Assembly (NCBI GenBank): GCA_022771245.1
Contig: JALFCH010000091.1
Span: 1-40,209, forward strand
DNA: 40,209 nucleotides
Source: Rikenellaceae bacterium
Lineage (GTDB): Bacteria > Bacteroidota > Bacteroidia > Bacteroidales > UBA932
Direction: 5' to 3'
In this document: positions 1 through 7,431 of the stretch, piece after piece
How the letters are laid out: every line of letters begins with the position of its first letter
Numbering within the stretch: position 1 is the first letter of the stretch
Program-made: the position numbers and the translations under genes
The notes under the pieces: generated by a model
Seen by the model: only the letters and a program-made list of their open reading frames with translations
What the model was told of the DNA's origin: nothing
Database searches by the model: none

Positions 1-348
1 ATTTTCGTGGACGTAACAGGACACGGATGTGTAAACTGCAGGGAAATGGAAGCGAGGGTATGGAGCGATCCTGAGGTGCTCAGTCTGCTTTCTGACAGAT
101 TCGAAATTGTGGCCCTGTATGTGGATGACAAGACCAAACTCAGGGAGGAGGATTGGGTGTATGCTTCCAATGGAGACGTTTACAAAGAGGTAGGCAGGGC
201 AAACGCCTATATTGCAAGGGAGAGATTTGGGGTGAACTCGCAACCGAATTACATCCTGCTTGATTCTGAAGGCAGGCAAATCGGAAAACCGAGGGGATAC
301 AACCTCGATATCGATGGATTCATAGAATTCCTCAAGCAGGCGCTATAG
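1..348 (+). CDS. Thioredoxin-like C-terminal end of a DsbD-type disulfide reductase (5' partial)
   Basis: The frame is open from base 1 (I-F-V-D-V-T-G-H-G-C-V-N-C), so the gene starts before the window and only its last 115 residues are seen. The CVNC motif, followed by REME and WSDPEV, matches the C-terminal periplasmic thioredoxin domain of Bacteroidota DsbD/thiol:disulfide interchange proteins, where the CxxC pair passes electrons from a membrane domain to periplasmic targets. The later SQPNYILLDSEG segment fits the cis-Pro-containing strand of a thioredoxin fold. The start at base 7 in the ORF track is only the first GTG in an open frame, not a real start. Whether the missing part has the DsbD membrane domain cannot be seen. 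The stop codon lies inside the 3' end of the convergent small gene at 343-483. Confidence 0.8.
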   Translation: MFVDVTGHGCVNCREMEARVWSDPEVLSLLSDRFEIVALYVDDKTKLREEDWVYASNGDVYKEVGRANAYIARERFGVNSQPNYILLDSEGRQIGKPRGYNLDIDGFIEFLKQAL

Positions 349-483
349 TTCCTTGGCACCTGCTTCGAGGCTTTTCCGGTATTCTTCAAGTCTTTTCCTG
401 AACTTTTCACGTCTGGTCTTCTCTGCCTTTTCTTTGCGGCGGAGATAGTCTTCGTAGCGGGATTCAAGATAATTGTCGGCCAT
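343..483 (-). CDS. Small highly charged protein, 46 aa (below the ORF-track cut-off)
   Basis: The reverse strand carries ATG at 483 and TAG at 343-345, encoding 46 residues beginning MADNYLESRYEDYLRRKEK. The product is almost all charged and helix-forming (Lys, Arg, Glu), with no signal peptide or membrane segment, and would form one long helix or short coiled coil. Small proteins starting MADNYLE are, to my recollection, widespread in Bacteroidota and often carry meaningless automatic names, so conservation is likely but function is unknown. It lies 9 bases after the stop of the PUR-alpha gene on the same strand and is probably cotranscribed with it. Its last six bases overlap the end of the thioredoxin gene opposite. 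Confidence 0.6.
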   Translation of the reverse strand: MADNYLESRYEDYLRRKEKAEKTRREKFRKRLEEYRKSLEAGAKEL

Positions 484-492
484 TGGCAGAAT

Positions 493-852
493 TTACAGCT
501 CTTCAAAATCCACATCGGTGAAACGTCCTGTTCGGGATTCACTGCGGGAGGCTTTTTCATCATTGTCAGGGATTTGTGTGCGTGCGGCAATGTAGCTTAT
601 CACTTCTTCAAGTCCTTCCCTGAATTTGTCAAAATCTTCTTTATAAAGGAAAATCTTGTGTTTGTCATATGAGAATGAACCATCCCCCTCTGCTTTCCTC
701 TTGCTTTCCGTGATTGTGAGGTACAAGTCATTCCCCTTTGTGGCCTTCACGTCAAAAAAGTAAGTCCTTTTTCCCGCTTTAACCGGTTTGGAATATACGT
801 CATCACCGTTTCTATGCGGAGCGTTGGCCGCATCATAGTCATCTCTGTACAT
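493..852 (-). CDS. PUR-alpha-like nucleic-acid-binding protein (DUF3276)
   Basis: The conserved core (IYSKxVxAGKRTYFFDVK-like run, LTITESK, GSFSYDKHKIFLYKEDFDKF, LEEVISYI) is that of the Bacteroidota DUF3276/PUR-alpha family: small single-stranded DNA/RNA-binding proteins with a Whirly-like fold, presumably cytoplasmic. I chose the internal ATG at 852 (MYRDDYD) rather than the tracked start at 906. The family begins close to this point, and a TAnnTTTG box on this strand at 885-892 would start the mRNA between the two candidates. The product is 119 aa with a Ser/Arg/Asp-rich tail. It is divergent from nusB and followed by the 46-aa gene. The family assignment is firm; the biological role is not known. 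Confidence 0.85.
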   Translation of the reverse strand: MYRDDYDAANAPHRNGDDVYSKPVKAGKRTYFFDVKATKGNDLYLTITESKRKAEGDGSFSYDKHKIFLYKEDFDKFREGLEEVISYIAARTQIPDNDEKASRSESRTGRFTDVDFEEL

Positions 853-884
853 TGTTGATGAATGTTTATTGGTAAAACTTATCA

Positions 885-892
885 CAAATTTA
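885..892 (-). promoter_or_regulatory. Bacteroidota -7 box for the PUR-alpha gene
   Basis: Reverse-strand TAAATTTG fits the TAnnTTTG consensus of the Bacteroidota primary sigma factor. It lies about 33 bases upstream of the ATG at 852. No good TTTG was seen at the -33 spacing. Its position rules against the longer ORF start at 906. Confidence 0.5.
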
Positions 893-914
893 GTTTTTTT
901 TGTCAAATCGTGTG

Positions 915-922
915 TATCTTTG
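915..922 (+). promoter_or_regulatory. Bacteroidota -7 box for nusB
   Basis: TATCTTTG fits TAnnTTTG and is followed by CAGG. It lies 23 bases before the nusB ATG at 946, which supports that start over the tracked one at 862. There is no convincing -33 TTG. It sits back to back with the reverse-strand box at 885-892. Confidence 0.6.
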
Positions 923-945
923 CAGGAAATATTGCCAAAAAATTT

Positions 946-1911
946 ATGCTTAACAGAAGTATTTTGCGAATTAAAGCCTTCGAAACGGTCTATTCATCGG
1001 TTTTGTCAGGAGACAAGAGCATACCTTCAGCGCTTCAGCGCCTGGATGAATCCTGTGAAGCCACCCGTGAACTGTTCGTGTTCCTGTGCGGAATGGTTGT
1101 GCCGCTGACTGCGGTGGCATTCGAAAGGATAGAGGTCCTCAGGGCCAAGTTCAATCCCACAGAAGAGGAGAGGAATCCGAATATGAAGTTCTGTCAGAAC
1201 AGACTCGCGGCATTGCTCGATGAAGATCCTGATTTGAATAAATTGCTCAAGAAGTATTCGCTGTCTTGGGAACAGTACGACATATTCCTGAAGAAACTCC
1301 TCGATTCGGTGACTGCCAAGCAGTATTATATTGATTATATGTCTTCCCCAGAGGCTTCTCTCGCCGAAGACTGCAGGCTTTTCACACGCATTTTCGATGA
1401 GGAACTTTCCGACAATCGTGACCTTGAAGCCATTTTGGAGGATATGTCGCTTTATTGGAATGATGATTTGTCCTATGCAGTCCATTGTTGCTGCAGGAGT
1501 TTTGCCGATATTGCCAAAGGCAAAATGTGGACTTTGCCTCCTCTGTACGCAAGCCAGATGAAGGTCGGAAGGCCGGGGCTTGGGGATGACAGGGCTTTCG
1601 TGAGGAAGTTGGTCGAATCCTCCCTCGCCAATTACGAAAAATATTCCGAGATGGTATGTGCCAATGCCAGAGGCTGGGATGCGGACCGTCTTTTTCTTGT
1701 GGATGTTGTGCTTGTGAGTGTGGCTTTGGCCGAGATTCTGCATTTCCCATCCATACCGGTGAATGTGTCAATGAACGAATATGTCGAGATTTCCAAGTAT
1801 TACGGCACGCCCAAAAGCCGTGCTTTCGTGAATGGAGTTCTGGACCGTATCGTCAAGCAGCTGGATGCTGAGGGAGCGATAAACAAGACTGTACAAAATC
1901 TGAATGTATAG
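946..1911 (+). CDS. nusB: Transcription antitermination protein NusB
   Basis: NusB binds boxA RNA together with ribosomal protein S10 (NusE) and supports antitermination of rRNA operons. The N terminus MLNRSILRIKAFETVYS matches the Bacteroidota NusB start (MLNRRxLRIKxxQxLY), and the C-terminal half (LVESSLANYEKYSEMV, WDADRLFLVDVVLVSVALAEIL, VSMNEYVEISKYYGTPKSRAFVNGVLDRI) is the conserved NusB helical core. The 321-aa length is usual for this phylum, where an extra N-terminal helical region precedes the core, and far longer than the E. coli protein. The start at 946 is preferred to 862 because of the family N terminus and the promoter box at 915-922. It leads the nusB-yajC-YbbR cluster. Confidence 0.92.
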   Translation: MLNRSILRIKAFETVYSSVLSGDKSIPSALQRLDESCEATRELFVFLCGMVVPLTAVAFERIEVLRAKFNPTEEERNPNMKFCQNRLAALLDEDPDLNKLLKKYSLSWEQYDIFLKKLLDSVTAKQYYIDYMSSPEASLAEDCRLFTRIFDEELSDNRDLEAILEDMSLYWNDDLSYAVHCCCRSFADIAKGKMWTLPPLYASQMKVGRPGLGDDRAFVRKLVESSLANYEKYSEMVCANARGWDADRLFLVDVVLVSVALAEILHFPSIPVNVSMNEYVEISKYYGTPKSRAFVNGVLDRIVKQLDAEGAINKTVQNLNV

Positions 1912-1912
1912 C

Positions 1913-1944
1913 CAGGTTTCGCAAAAGCGGAACACCTGCCTTTT
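1913..1944 (+). terminator. Possible weak intrinsic terminator after nusB
   Basis: CAGGT-TTC-GC and GC-GAA-ACCTG arms pair around an AAAA loop with two single-base bulges, followed by CCTTTT. It starts directly after the nusB stop. The U tract is short, so this may only attenuate transcription into yajC. Confidence 0.35.
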
Positions 1945-1984
1945 AGGGGAGGGGCTAATGTGGATAAAAGTGCGTTGGAAAAGG

Positions 1985-2033
1985 TTCGCAAGTCTTTCCA
2001 ATGAACTTTAAATAAATGATTAAGACTTGCGAA
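1985..2033 (+). repeat. 12-bp perfect inverted repeat before yajC
   Basis: TTCGCAAGTCTT at 1985-1996 is the exact reverse complement of AAGACTTGCGAA at 2022-2033, with a 25-base AT-rich spacer. The right arm ends 9 bases before the yajC ATG, so an RNA hairpin would sit over its ribosome-loading region. The TTCGCAAGT core recurs in the gcvPB-lpd spacer at 14145. Confidence 0.7.
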
Positions 2034-2042
2034 ACATAAGTT

Positions 2043-2366
2043 ATGAATATGATTTCTTTATTGCAAACCGCACCGGCAAACGGACAGGCCGGTGGCTGGA
2101 CAATGTGGGTGATGCTTCTGCTCATCTTCGTAATTATGTGGTTCTTTATGATACGCCCCCAGCGCAAGCAGCAGAAAGAACTTCAGAAGTTCCGTGATGC
2201 CCTCAAGAAGGGTGATAAGGTGGTTACCATAGGAGGAATATATGGCACCGTGGTTGAACTGAAGGACAAGAGCGTGCTCATAGAAGTGGACAAGGACGTG
2301 AAGATCCGGGTGGACAGGAATGCCCTTCAGGGCGATTTCTCAGAATCCGAGGCTGCATCCAAATAG
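2043..2366 (+). CDS. yajC: Preprotein translocase accessory subunit YajC
   Basis: YajC is a small inner-membrane protein that associates with SecDF and the SecYEG translocon. The 107-aa product has a short Gly/Ala/Pro-rich lead, one membrane segment at about residues 19-36 (WTMWVMLLLIFVIMWFFMI), then the signature RPQRKQQKELQKFRDALKKGDKVVTIGGIYGTVVEL, typical of the family in length and order. The start at 2043 is the first ATG after the intergenic hairpin. It follows nusB and precedes a YbbR-domain gene by 17 bases, suggesting one transcript from the nusB promoter, since no TAnnTTTG box is seen in the spacer. Confidence 0.95.
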   Translation: MNMISLLQTAPANGQAGGWTMWVMLLLIFVIMWFFMIRPQRKQQKELQKFRDALKKGDKVVTIGGIYGTVVELKDKSVLIEVDKDVKIRVDRNALQGDFSESEAASK

Positions 2367-2383
2367 CCGTTTGACGGAGGGAA

Positions 2384-3361
2384 TTGAACTTGAAGGAATT
2401 TCTCAGGCGCATATTCGAGTATTTCAAAGCCCACAGGAAGGATTTGGCTGTTTTCATCCCATCCTTTCTGCTGGCTTTCAGTATATGGTTCATCCATAAC
2501 GTCTCCTTGCGCTACAGCGAAATTCTGAGTGCCAATGTCGTGGCGAAATCCAATCTGGATGGCTGCAGGGACATATCTTCCAATTTCTGCACAGTTACTG
2601 CAAGATGCCGTGCTACGGGTTATGCCATTCTGCGCAACAAGGCTTTCGGAAGCCATCGGAAACTGATTGTGGAGATTCCTGAATCCTCCCTCAGACACAA
2701 ACAGGGGGACCTGTATGCATTTGTGCCGGAATCAATGCCTGAACTCGGAAATATCGTTTTCGGTTCCAGTGTCTCATCTGTGGAGCATTACCTTTCCGAC
2801 ACCCTTTTTTTCCATTTTCCGGCTGAGGAATTCCGCAAATTGCCCGTAAAGTTCCAGGGAAGTTGCGAATTCGCTCCGCAGTATATGAGTGTAAAGGGGG
2901 TGCAACTCGAGCCTGATTCGGTGCTGGTCTATGGTGAGCCTTCAGCTCTGGAGTCTTTGACGGACATTGCCACTGAACCGCTGTTTCTGACTGACCTGAA
3001 TGCCAACGAGCACGGTTCTGTGCAATTGGAACATACTTCAGGCCTGCGGTTGTCCTGTCGTGAAGTGGAGTATCGCGTCAATGTGAGCAGATATGTCACT
3101 TCGGTTGTAGATATGGAGGTGGGTGTCAAGGGACTTCCGGAGGGTAAAAGCATTTCCGTTTTTCCTTCATCAGTCCATGCCACCGTCAATTTCATATTTC
3201 CGTTAAGAATCGGCAAAGATACCGTCAGCCTTGCGTATGTGGATTATGCCGATTTTGAAAAATCCAGAAGCGGAAAATGCATATTGCGCACAGCTTCCCT
3301 TCCAGAAGGCGTGCTGAGCGTTGAATTTGATACTGATATCGTGGACTGTGTGGCGGAATAG
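2384..3361 (+). CDS. YbbR/CdaR-domain membrane-anchored protein
   Basis: The 325-aa product has an N-terminal membrane anchor at about residues 21-38 (LAVFIPSFLLAFSIWFIH), then an extracytoplasmic region with features of YbbR repeats, such as QYMSVKGVQLEPDSVLVYGEPSALESL and RYVTSVVDMEVGVKGLPEG. In Firmicutes the related CdaR regulates a diadenylate cyclase; no cyclase gene is seen here, so the role is open. It is assigned by architecture and by its place after yajC, a common Bacteroidota neighbourhood. No ATG is available near the 5' end; TTG at 2384, or TTG at 2390 with better spacing from the GGAGG at 2376-2380, must serve as start. Confidence 0.75.
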   Translation: MNLKEFLRRIFEYFKAHRKDLAVFIPSFLLAFSIWFIHNVSLRYSEILSANVVAKSNLDGCRDISSNFCTVTARCRATGYAILRNKAFGSHRKLIVEIPESSLRHKQGDLYAFVPESMPELGNIVFGSSVSSVEHYLSDTLFFHFPAEEFRKLPVKFQGSCEFAPQYMSVKGVQLEPDSVLVYGEPSALESLTDIATEPLFLTDLNANEHGSVQLEHTSGLRLSCREVEYRVNVSRYVTSVVDMEVGVKGLPEGKSISVFPSSVHATVNFIFPLRIGKDTVSLAYVDYADFEKSRSGKCILRTASLPEGVLSVEFDTDIVDCVAE

Positions 3362-3386
3362 CCCGGGTCCCAAAATTTAATGAATT

Positions 3387-3806
3387 ATGAAAACAGATCT
3401 TTCCAAGATACTTTCCATTACAGGACAGAGCGGACTTTACCGCTATATTGCACACTCCCGTGGAGGAGTGATTGCTGAAAACTTGACCACAGGTAAGAGA
3501 ACTTGTTTCAGCCTTTCTTCCCGAATCACAACTCTCGCCGACATTTCCATCTATACCCGGGAAGGAGAACTCCGTTTGAGCGAGGTGTTCAAGAAAATCG
3601 AGACTGCCCTTGAAGGTGCCCAGGCCCCTTCATCCAAGGCTGATGCGGAGCAGGTTAAGGCCGTGTTCGAAAAGGCTGTTCCGGATTATGATGGAGAGCG
3701 TTTCTATCTTTCCCATATGAAGAAAGTTGTGGACTGGTACAATCTCCTTTTGAAATATGCATCCCTTGACTTCGTTACCGAGGAGGATGCAGAATCGGCA
3801 GAATAA
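3387..3806 (+). CDS. DUF5606 family protein
   Basis: The N terminus MKTDLSKILSITGQSGLYRYIAHSRGGVIAENLTTGKRT followed by ISIYTREGELRLSEVFKKI matches the DUF5606 family of Bacteroidota, about 140 aa, with a small beta-rich N-terminal domain (around residues 1-60) and a helical C-terminal part. There is no signal peptide, so it is probably cytoplasmic. The function is unknown. It starts 25 bases after the YbbR gene, and its TAA shares the A of the rimO ATG, so translation of the two is likely coupled. In related genomes coaE is, as far as I recall, often found in this neighbourhood; it is absent here. Confidence 0.8.
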   Translation: MKTDLSKILSITGQSGLYRYIAHSRGGVIAENLTTGKRTCFSLSSRITTLADISIYTREGELRLSEVFKKIETALEGAQAPSSKADAEQVKAVFEKAVPDYDGERFYLSHMKKVVDWYNLLLKYASLDFVTEEDAESAE

Positions 3807-5152
3807 TGTCCTCTTCAAAGCCAAAACTCCAGATTCTGACCCGGGGATGCTCCAAAAACCGGGTCGATACTGAACATCTGCTTGCCCAGATATCAGACAG
3901 TTATGATATTTATCCTGAAGGTGAACTTCAAGACACTTATGTGGATACCGTGCTGGTGAACACCTGTGGATTCATAGGCGATGCAAAGGAAGAGTCCATC
4001 AACACAATACTGGAAGTTGTCAAACGCAAGAACGAGGGCCTGGTGGGAAAGATTATGGTCTTCGGATGCCTTTCCCAGCGTTATTCCTCAGAACTTCCGG
4101 ATCTGATCCCGGAGGTTGACCGCTGGCTGGGAGCAAGGGATAATGATGAGGTGGTGAAGGCGCTTGGAGTGGCTCCGGATGTGAGCAGACATCAATCCAG
4201 GTATATGCCCGGAAACAGCAGTTATGCCTATTTGAAAATAAGCGAGGGGTGTGACAGACGATGCTCTTATTGCGCCATTCCTTTCATAAGGGGTGCCCAT
4301 AAGTCTGTGCCGATGGAAAAACTTGTGGAGGAGGCGGAGCAACTTGCTTCCCGGGGAGTGCGTGAACTGGTCATCATAGCCCAGGACACCACCTATTATG
4401 GCCTAGACCTCTACAAAAAACGCTGTTTGGGTGAGCTTCTTGAGAGGCTTGCTCAGGTGAGGGGAATCGAATGGTTGCGTCTCCATTATTCGTATCCCGC
4501 TGATTTCCCGGAAGATGTGCTTGATATTATGGCCCGGAATCCGAAGGTTTGCCGCTATTTGGACATTCCTCTGCAACATATTTCTGACAAGGTGCTGGAC
4601 AATATGCACCGCCACGTAACGGGGAAATGGACGCGCGAACTTATCGGCAAGATGAGGGAAAAGGTGCCGGGTGTGGTACTCAGGACCACTATGATAGTGG
4701 GGCATCCGGGAGAGACCTATAAGGAGTTCAACGAATTGTTGGATTTTGTCAGGGCAGCGAGATTCGAAAGGTTGGGAGCGTTTACATATTCCGAAGAGGA
4801 GGGAACCTGGGGCGCCCGGAATCTCAAGGACAGTGTGCGTCCTTCCACCAAACGCAGGAGGCTGGACCGCCTGATGGAAGTTCAGAGGGGCATTTCTGCC
4901 GATTTCAACCTCTCGCGAATAGGGAAGACTGAAAAAGTACTTGTGGACAGTTGGTATGCAGATCAGGGGGTGCTGGTTTGCCGCAGCGAGTTCGAATCTC
5001 CTGAAGTGGATGGCGAGATTCTTGTAAAGTATGATGTCGAGAAGTTTGGAGAAACTGCCCCTGATACACTTGTGGGCAAGTTTGTCTATGTGAAACTGGC
5101 CGCGGCGGACGATTATGACATCGCGGCGGACTATGTTTCACTTGCTGAATGA
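3806..5152 (+). CDS. rimO: Ribosomal protein S12 methylthiotransferase RimO
   Basis: RimO is a radical-SAM enzyme with two [4Fe-4S] clusters that adds a methylthio group to an aspartate of ribosomal protein S12. The MTTase domain has C15 (TRGCSKNRVDTE), C54 (NTCGFIGDAKEES) and C88 (FGCLSQRY) for the auxiliary cluster. The radical-SAM CxxxCxxC is C149-C153-C156 (CDRRCSYC). A C-terminal TRAM-like region (about 385-448) binds substrate. NTCGFIGDAKEES and GCSKNxVD distinguish RimO from the tRNA enzyme MiaB. The 448-aa length is normal. The ATG overlaps the DUF5606 stop by one base. Confidence 0.95.
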   Translation: MSSSKPKLQILTRGCSKNRVDTEHLLAQISDSYDIYPEGELQDTYVDTVLVNTCGFIGDAKEESINTILEVVKRKNEGLVGKIMVFGCLSQRYSSELPDLIPEVDRWLGARDNDEVVKALGVAPDVSRHQSRYMPGNSSYAYLKISEGCDRRCSYCAIPFIRGAHKSVPMEKLVEEAEQLASRGVRELVIIAQDTTYYGLDLYKKRCLGELLERLAQVRGIEWLRLHYSYPADFPEDVLDIMARNPKVCRYLDIPLQHISDKVLDNMHRHVTGKWTRELIGKMREKVPGVVLRTTMIVGHPGETYKEFNELLDFVRAARFERLGAFTYSEEEGTWGARNLKDSVRPSTKRRRLDRLMEVQRGISADFNLSRIGKTEKVLVDSWYADQGVLVCRSEFESPEVDGEILVKYDVEKFGETAPDTLVGKFVYVKLAAADDYDIAADYVSLAE

Positions 5153-5171
5153 CGATATCGCAGATATGGAT

Positions 5172-6014
5172 ATGAAAACACAGGTCAAGATCTTTATGGC
5201 TGCCTTTGCACTGGTTATGGCAGCCTGTTCACCCACAATTTATGGAATTCAGGTGGATACTCGCCAGCCTTCCGCATCAGGATTGGACCTCACCGGGAAA
5301 TCGGTGGCGATTGTCTATCCTGGCGGTCTGGGCGAGAAGGAAGATGCTTTGATTCGGTCGTTTGCGGAATCCCTTTCCAAACAATTGGATGCTTCTTACC
5401 CCGAGAGTGATTCCGTCGAGGTCTACACTTTGCCTTACACCACTGATTATCTGAAGATTACCCAGCCTGATTCTCTGGTCAACCTGGTGATGGACAGTAA
5501 TTGTGACGTACTCTTCCTGTTCGGCAGGGCACCTGCCTTTGCTGTGGACGGCTATAGGGAAACGGATTTCAGGATGCCTGTCACCATTTACGATGCCATG
5601 GCGGGCGGGAATGACGCTATGAGGACTTTCAACATCGTGGGAAATGCCGGTCCGGAGCCTGAAAAATCCGGGGACTACATAGGCCGCAAGGTGTCCGAAT
5701 CATTTGTCCCTCAATGGAAAACGGAAATGGTGGACATTTACGCCCTGGACAACGAAGATTGGATTGGGGCCCTGTACGATGCCGCTGATTGCCGTTGGGC
5801 CACCGCAGTTGAGAAATGGACATCCATACTCTCTTCTGAAAACGATTTGCTCAAAAGAGCCTGTCTGGAATACAATCTCGCGGTGGGCTGTATGCTTCTG
5901 GGAAGGCCGGACCTCGCACAGGACTGGGTGGAACTTTCCCTGCGTGAAAATCCTACAGATGAAGCCAAGGCTCTGTCGGCAAAGTTGAAAACCATCCTGA
6001 AATCCAAGGAATGA
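5172..6014 (+). CDS. Lipoprotein, probably DUF6340 type
   Basis: From the ATG at 5172 the protein begins MKTQVKIFMAAFALVMAACS, a signal peptide with a lipobox ending at C19, so the mature protein should be lipid-anchored in the envelope. The central part (GKSVAIVYPGG, VEVYTLPYTTDYL, CDVLFLFGRAPAF) and a C-terminal stretch resembling TPR helices (WATAVEKWTSILSSENDLLKRACLEYNLAVGCMLLGRPDLAQDWVELSLRENP) resemble the Bacteroidota DUF6340 family; I recognise this by pattern only. The tracked start at 5115 lies within rimO and would bury the signal peptide; 5166 is a second possible start two codons upstream. It is in an operon with rimO and the following methyltransferase, whose ATG overlaps its TGA. 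Confidence 0.7.
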   Translation: MKTQVKIFMAAFALVMAACSPTIYGIQVDTRQPSASGLDLTGKSVAIVYPGGLGEKEDALIRSFAESLSKQLDASYPESDSVEVYTLPYTTDYLKITQPDSLVNLVMDSNCDVLFLFGRAPAFAVDGYRETDFRMPVTIYDAMAGGNDAMRTFNIVGNAGPEPEKSGDYIGRKVSESFVPQWKTEMVDIYALDNEDWIGALYDAADCRWATAVEKWTSILSSENDLLKRACLEYNLAVGCMLLGRPDLAQDWVELSLRENPTDEAKALSAKLKTILKSKE

Positions 6015-7306
6015 AGTCAAGAGAGGCACTGCTTGAAGCATATATGGCTGCGGCTGCTTTTGCCGATGAACATTCCGAAGACAATCCGGACCGTCTCTTG
6101 CTGAATGCTGCAGGACGGTCCGGTATTGATATGAAAATCGTGGCGTCAACTCTTGAGAGCCGGCGTCGCCTTCTCGCCAAGGCGCCAATGTGGGCAAGGA
6201 CTCCGGGGCTGGTTTTTCCCCGAACGATTTCTGCCCAGCAATGCAGCGGAGAATTGTCCGCTGCTTACAAAGCCGGGCTCTCAGCCTTGTTCCAACCTTC
6301 CATAGTGGCTGATTTAACAGGAGGAATAGGGGTGGATACCTTGGCTCTTTCCCGTATATGCACCTCCTGCCACTACAACGAGATGGATGATAACCTTTGT
6401 GCGGCTGCTGAACTTAATTTCCAACAAATCAATAAATGTAACAAAGATGTTTACAAGGGTAACATTTTTGTTTCCAGTTATTCCGCATCGAAGGACGATC
6501 CCGAATTCGTGGATTGGCTGCGGAAAATCTCTCCGGACTTGATTTATCTGGACCCAGCCAGGAGGGATGGGAGCGGCAATAAGGTATTTCTTATGGAAGA
6601 CTGTTCTCCGGATGTGGTTTCATTGCAGGAACTCCTTCTGTCCGTTGCGCCGACAGTTATGATAAAACTCTCCACTATGGCAGACCTGAGTATGGTTATC
6701 TCCAGACTCAGGCATTGCAGTATGTTGAGAATTCTGGAATATGGGGGAGAATGTCGCGAACTCGTAGCTCTGCTGCAAAGGGATTATGAAGGAGAGTGCA
6801 GTATAGCTGCCGTCAATTTGGATCTCGGAAACGACCTGCTGCTGGAATGTCATACTTCTGACTTCGCTACAACGGCAACCATAGCCCCCTCTGAAGATAT
6901 TGCCTGTGGAAATTATATTTTTGAACCTTCAAAATCTCTGATGAAGACAGGCTGTTTCGGCCTTATTTCCCGTGTTCTCGGTGCCGGATGCGTGGGGCGT
7001 GATTCTCATTTCTATATACTTACTCCGCAGAGGATCGCAGAACTTGGAGAACTGCCTCTGCTTCGTAGCGGAAGGATTTCGCGTATTTTGGAAGCCGCCT
7101 CCCTGTCCAAGCGCAGCCTCAGGGATTTTGCCGGCAGATATCCTTGCGCAGAGACAATAGCCCGCAACGTCCGCTTTTCTTCTGAGGAGCTGCGTGCACG
7201 TCTTGGGTGTCGTCCCTCCGACAGCATACGCATCTTTGCTCTCGGAACTGATTCCTCGGGAGAGAAAATTTTGATAGCGGCCGAAAGAGTGCAAAACTTG
7301 AGCTGA
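6011..7306 (+). CDS. THUMP-like class I SAM-dependent methyltransferase
   Basis: The 431-aa protein has a helical N-terminal region, a Rossmann SAM-binding motif at about residues 100-110 (ADLTGGIGVDT), an acidic second strand region (HYNEMDD), and a DPARR motif at 181-185 (DLIYLDPARR). VMIKLSTMADL follows, and then a C-terminal part matching the ferredoxin-like plus THUMP-like domains of Bacteroidota methyltransferases such as P. gingivalis PG_1098. The substrate is not established; RNA is inferred from the THUMP-like part. The ATG overlaps the lipoprotein TGA (ATGA), indicating coupled translation. This is the last gene before the pgm promoter. Confidence 0.75.
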   Translation: MKSREALLEAYMAAAAFADEHSEDNPDRLLLNAAGRSGIDMKIVASTLESRRRLLAKAPMWARTPGLVFPRTISAQQCSGELSAAYKAGLSALFQPSIVADLTGGIGVDTLALSRICTSCHYNEMDDNLCAAAELNFQQINKCNKDVYKGNIFVSSYSASKDDPEFVDWLRKISPDLIYLDPARRDGSGNKVFLMEDCSPDVVSLQELLLSVAPTVMIKLSTMADLSMVISRLRHCSMLRILEYGGECRELVALLQRDYEGECSIAAVNLDLGNDLLLECHTSDFATTATIAPSEDIACGNYIFEPSKSLMKTGCFGLISRVLGAGCVGRDSHFYILTPQRIAELGELPLLRSGRISRILEAASLSKRSLRDFAGRYPCAETIARNVRFSSEELRARLGCRPSDSIRIFALGTDSSGEKILIAAERVQNLS

Positions 7307-7312
7307 AAAATC

Positions 7313-7343
7313 TTGCCGCAATCTAAACTGTTTCCTATATTTG
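7313..7343 (+). promoter_or_regulatory. Promoter of the pgm-lplA-gcv transcript
   Basis: TTG at 7313-7315, a 20-base spacer and TATATTTG at 7336-7343 match the Bacteroidota TTTG-N20-TAnnTTTG pattern closely. A hairpin (AGTTTCGCA/TGCGCAACT, one mismatch, 7348-7367) begins five bases later, at the expected 5' end of the mRNA. The leader would be about 80 bases. Confidence 0.7.
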
Positions 7344-7347
7344 CTCA

Positions 7348-7367
7348 AGTTTCGCAAATGCGCAACT
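7348..7367 (+). repeat. Inverted repeat at the 5' end of the pgm leader
   Basis: AGTTTCGCA and TGCGCAACT form nine paired positions with one mismatch around an AA loop. It could act as an RNA 5' hairpin or as an operator overlapping the transcription start. It shares the GTTTCGCAA core with the nusB-yajC spacer. Confidence 0.5.
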
Positions 7368-7431
7368 CGTGGACTGAAATCAATCCGATTCTGAAAAATT
7401 ACATAATTAATAACTTTATAAAAAAATTGAT

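Noticed and set aside
1027-1743. 238-aa reverse ORF opposite nusB
   Set aside because: Antisense to the conserved NusB core; no recognisable domain.
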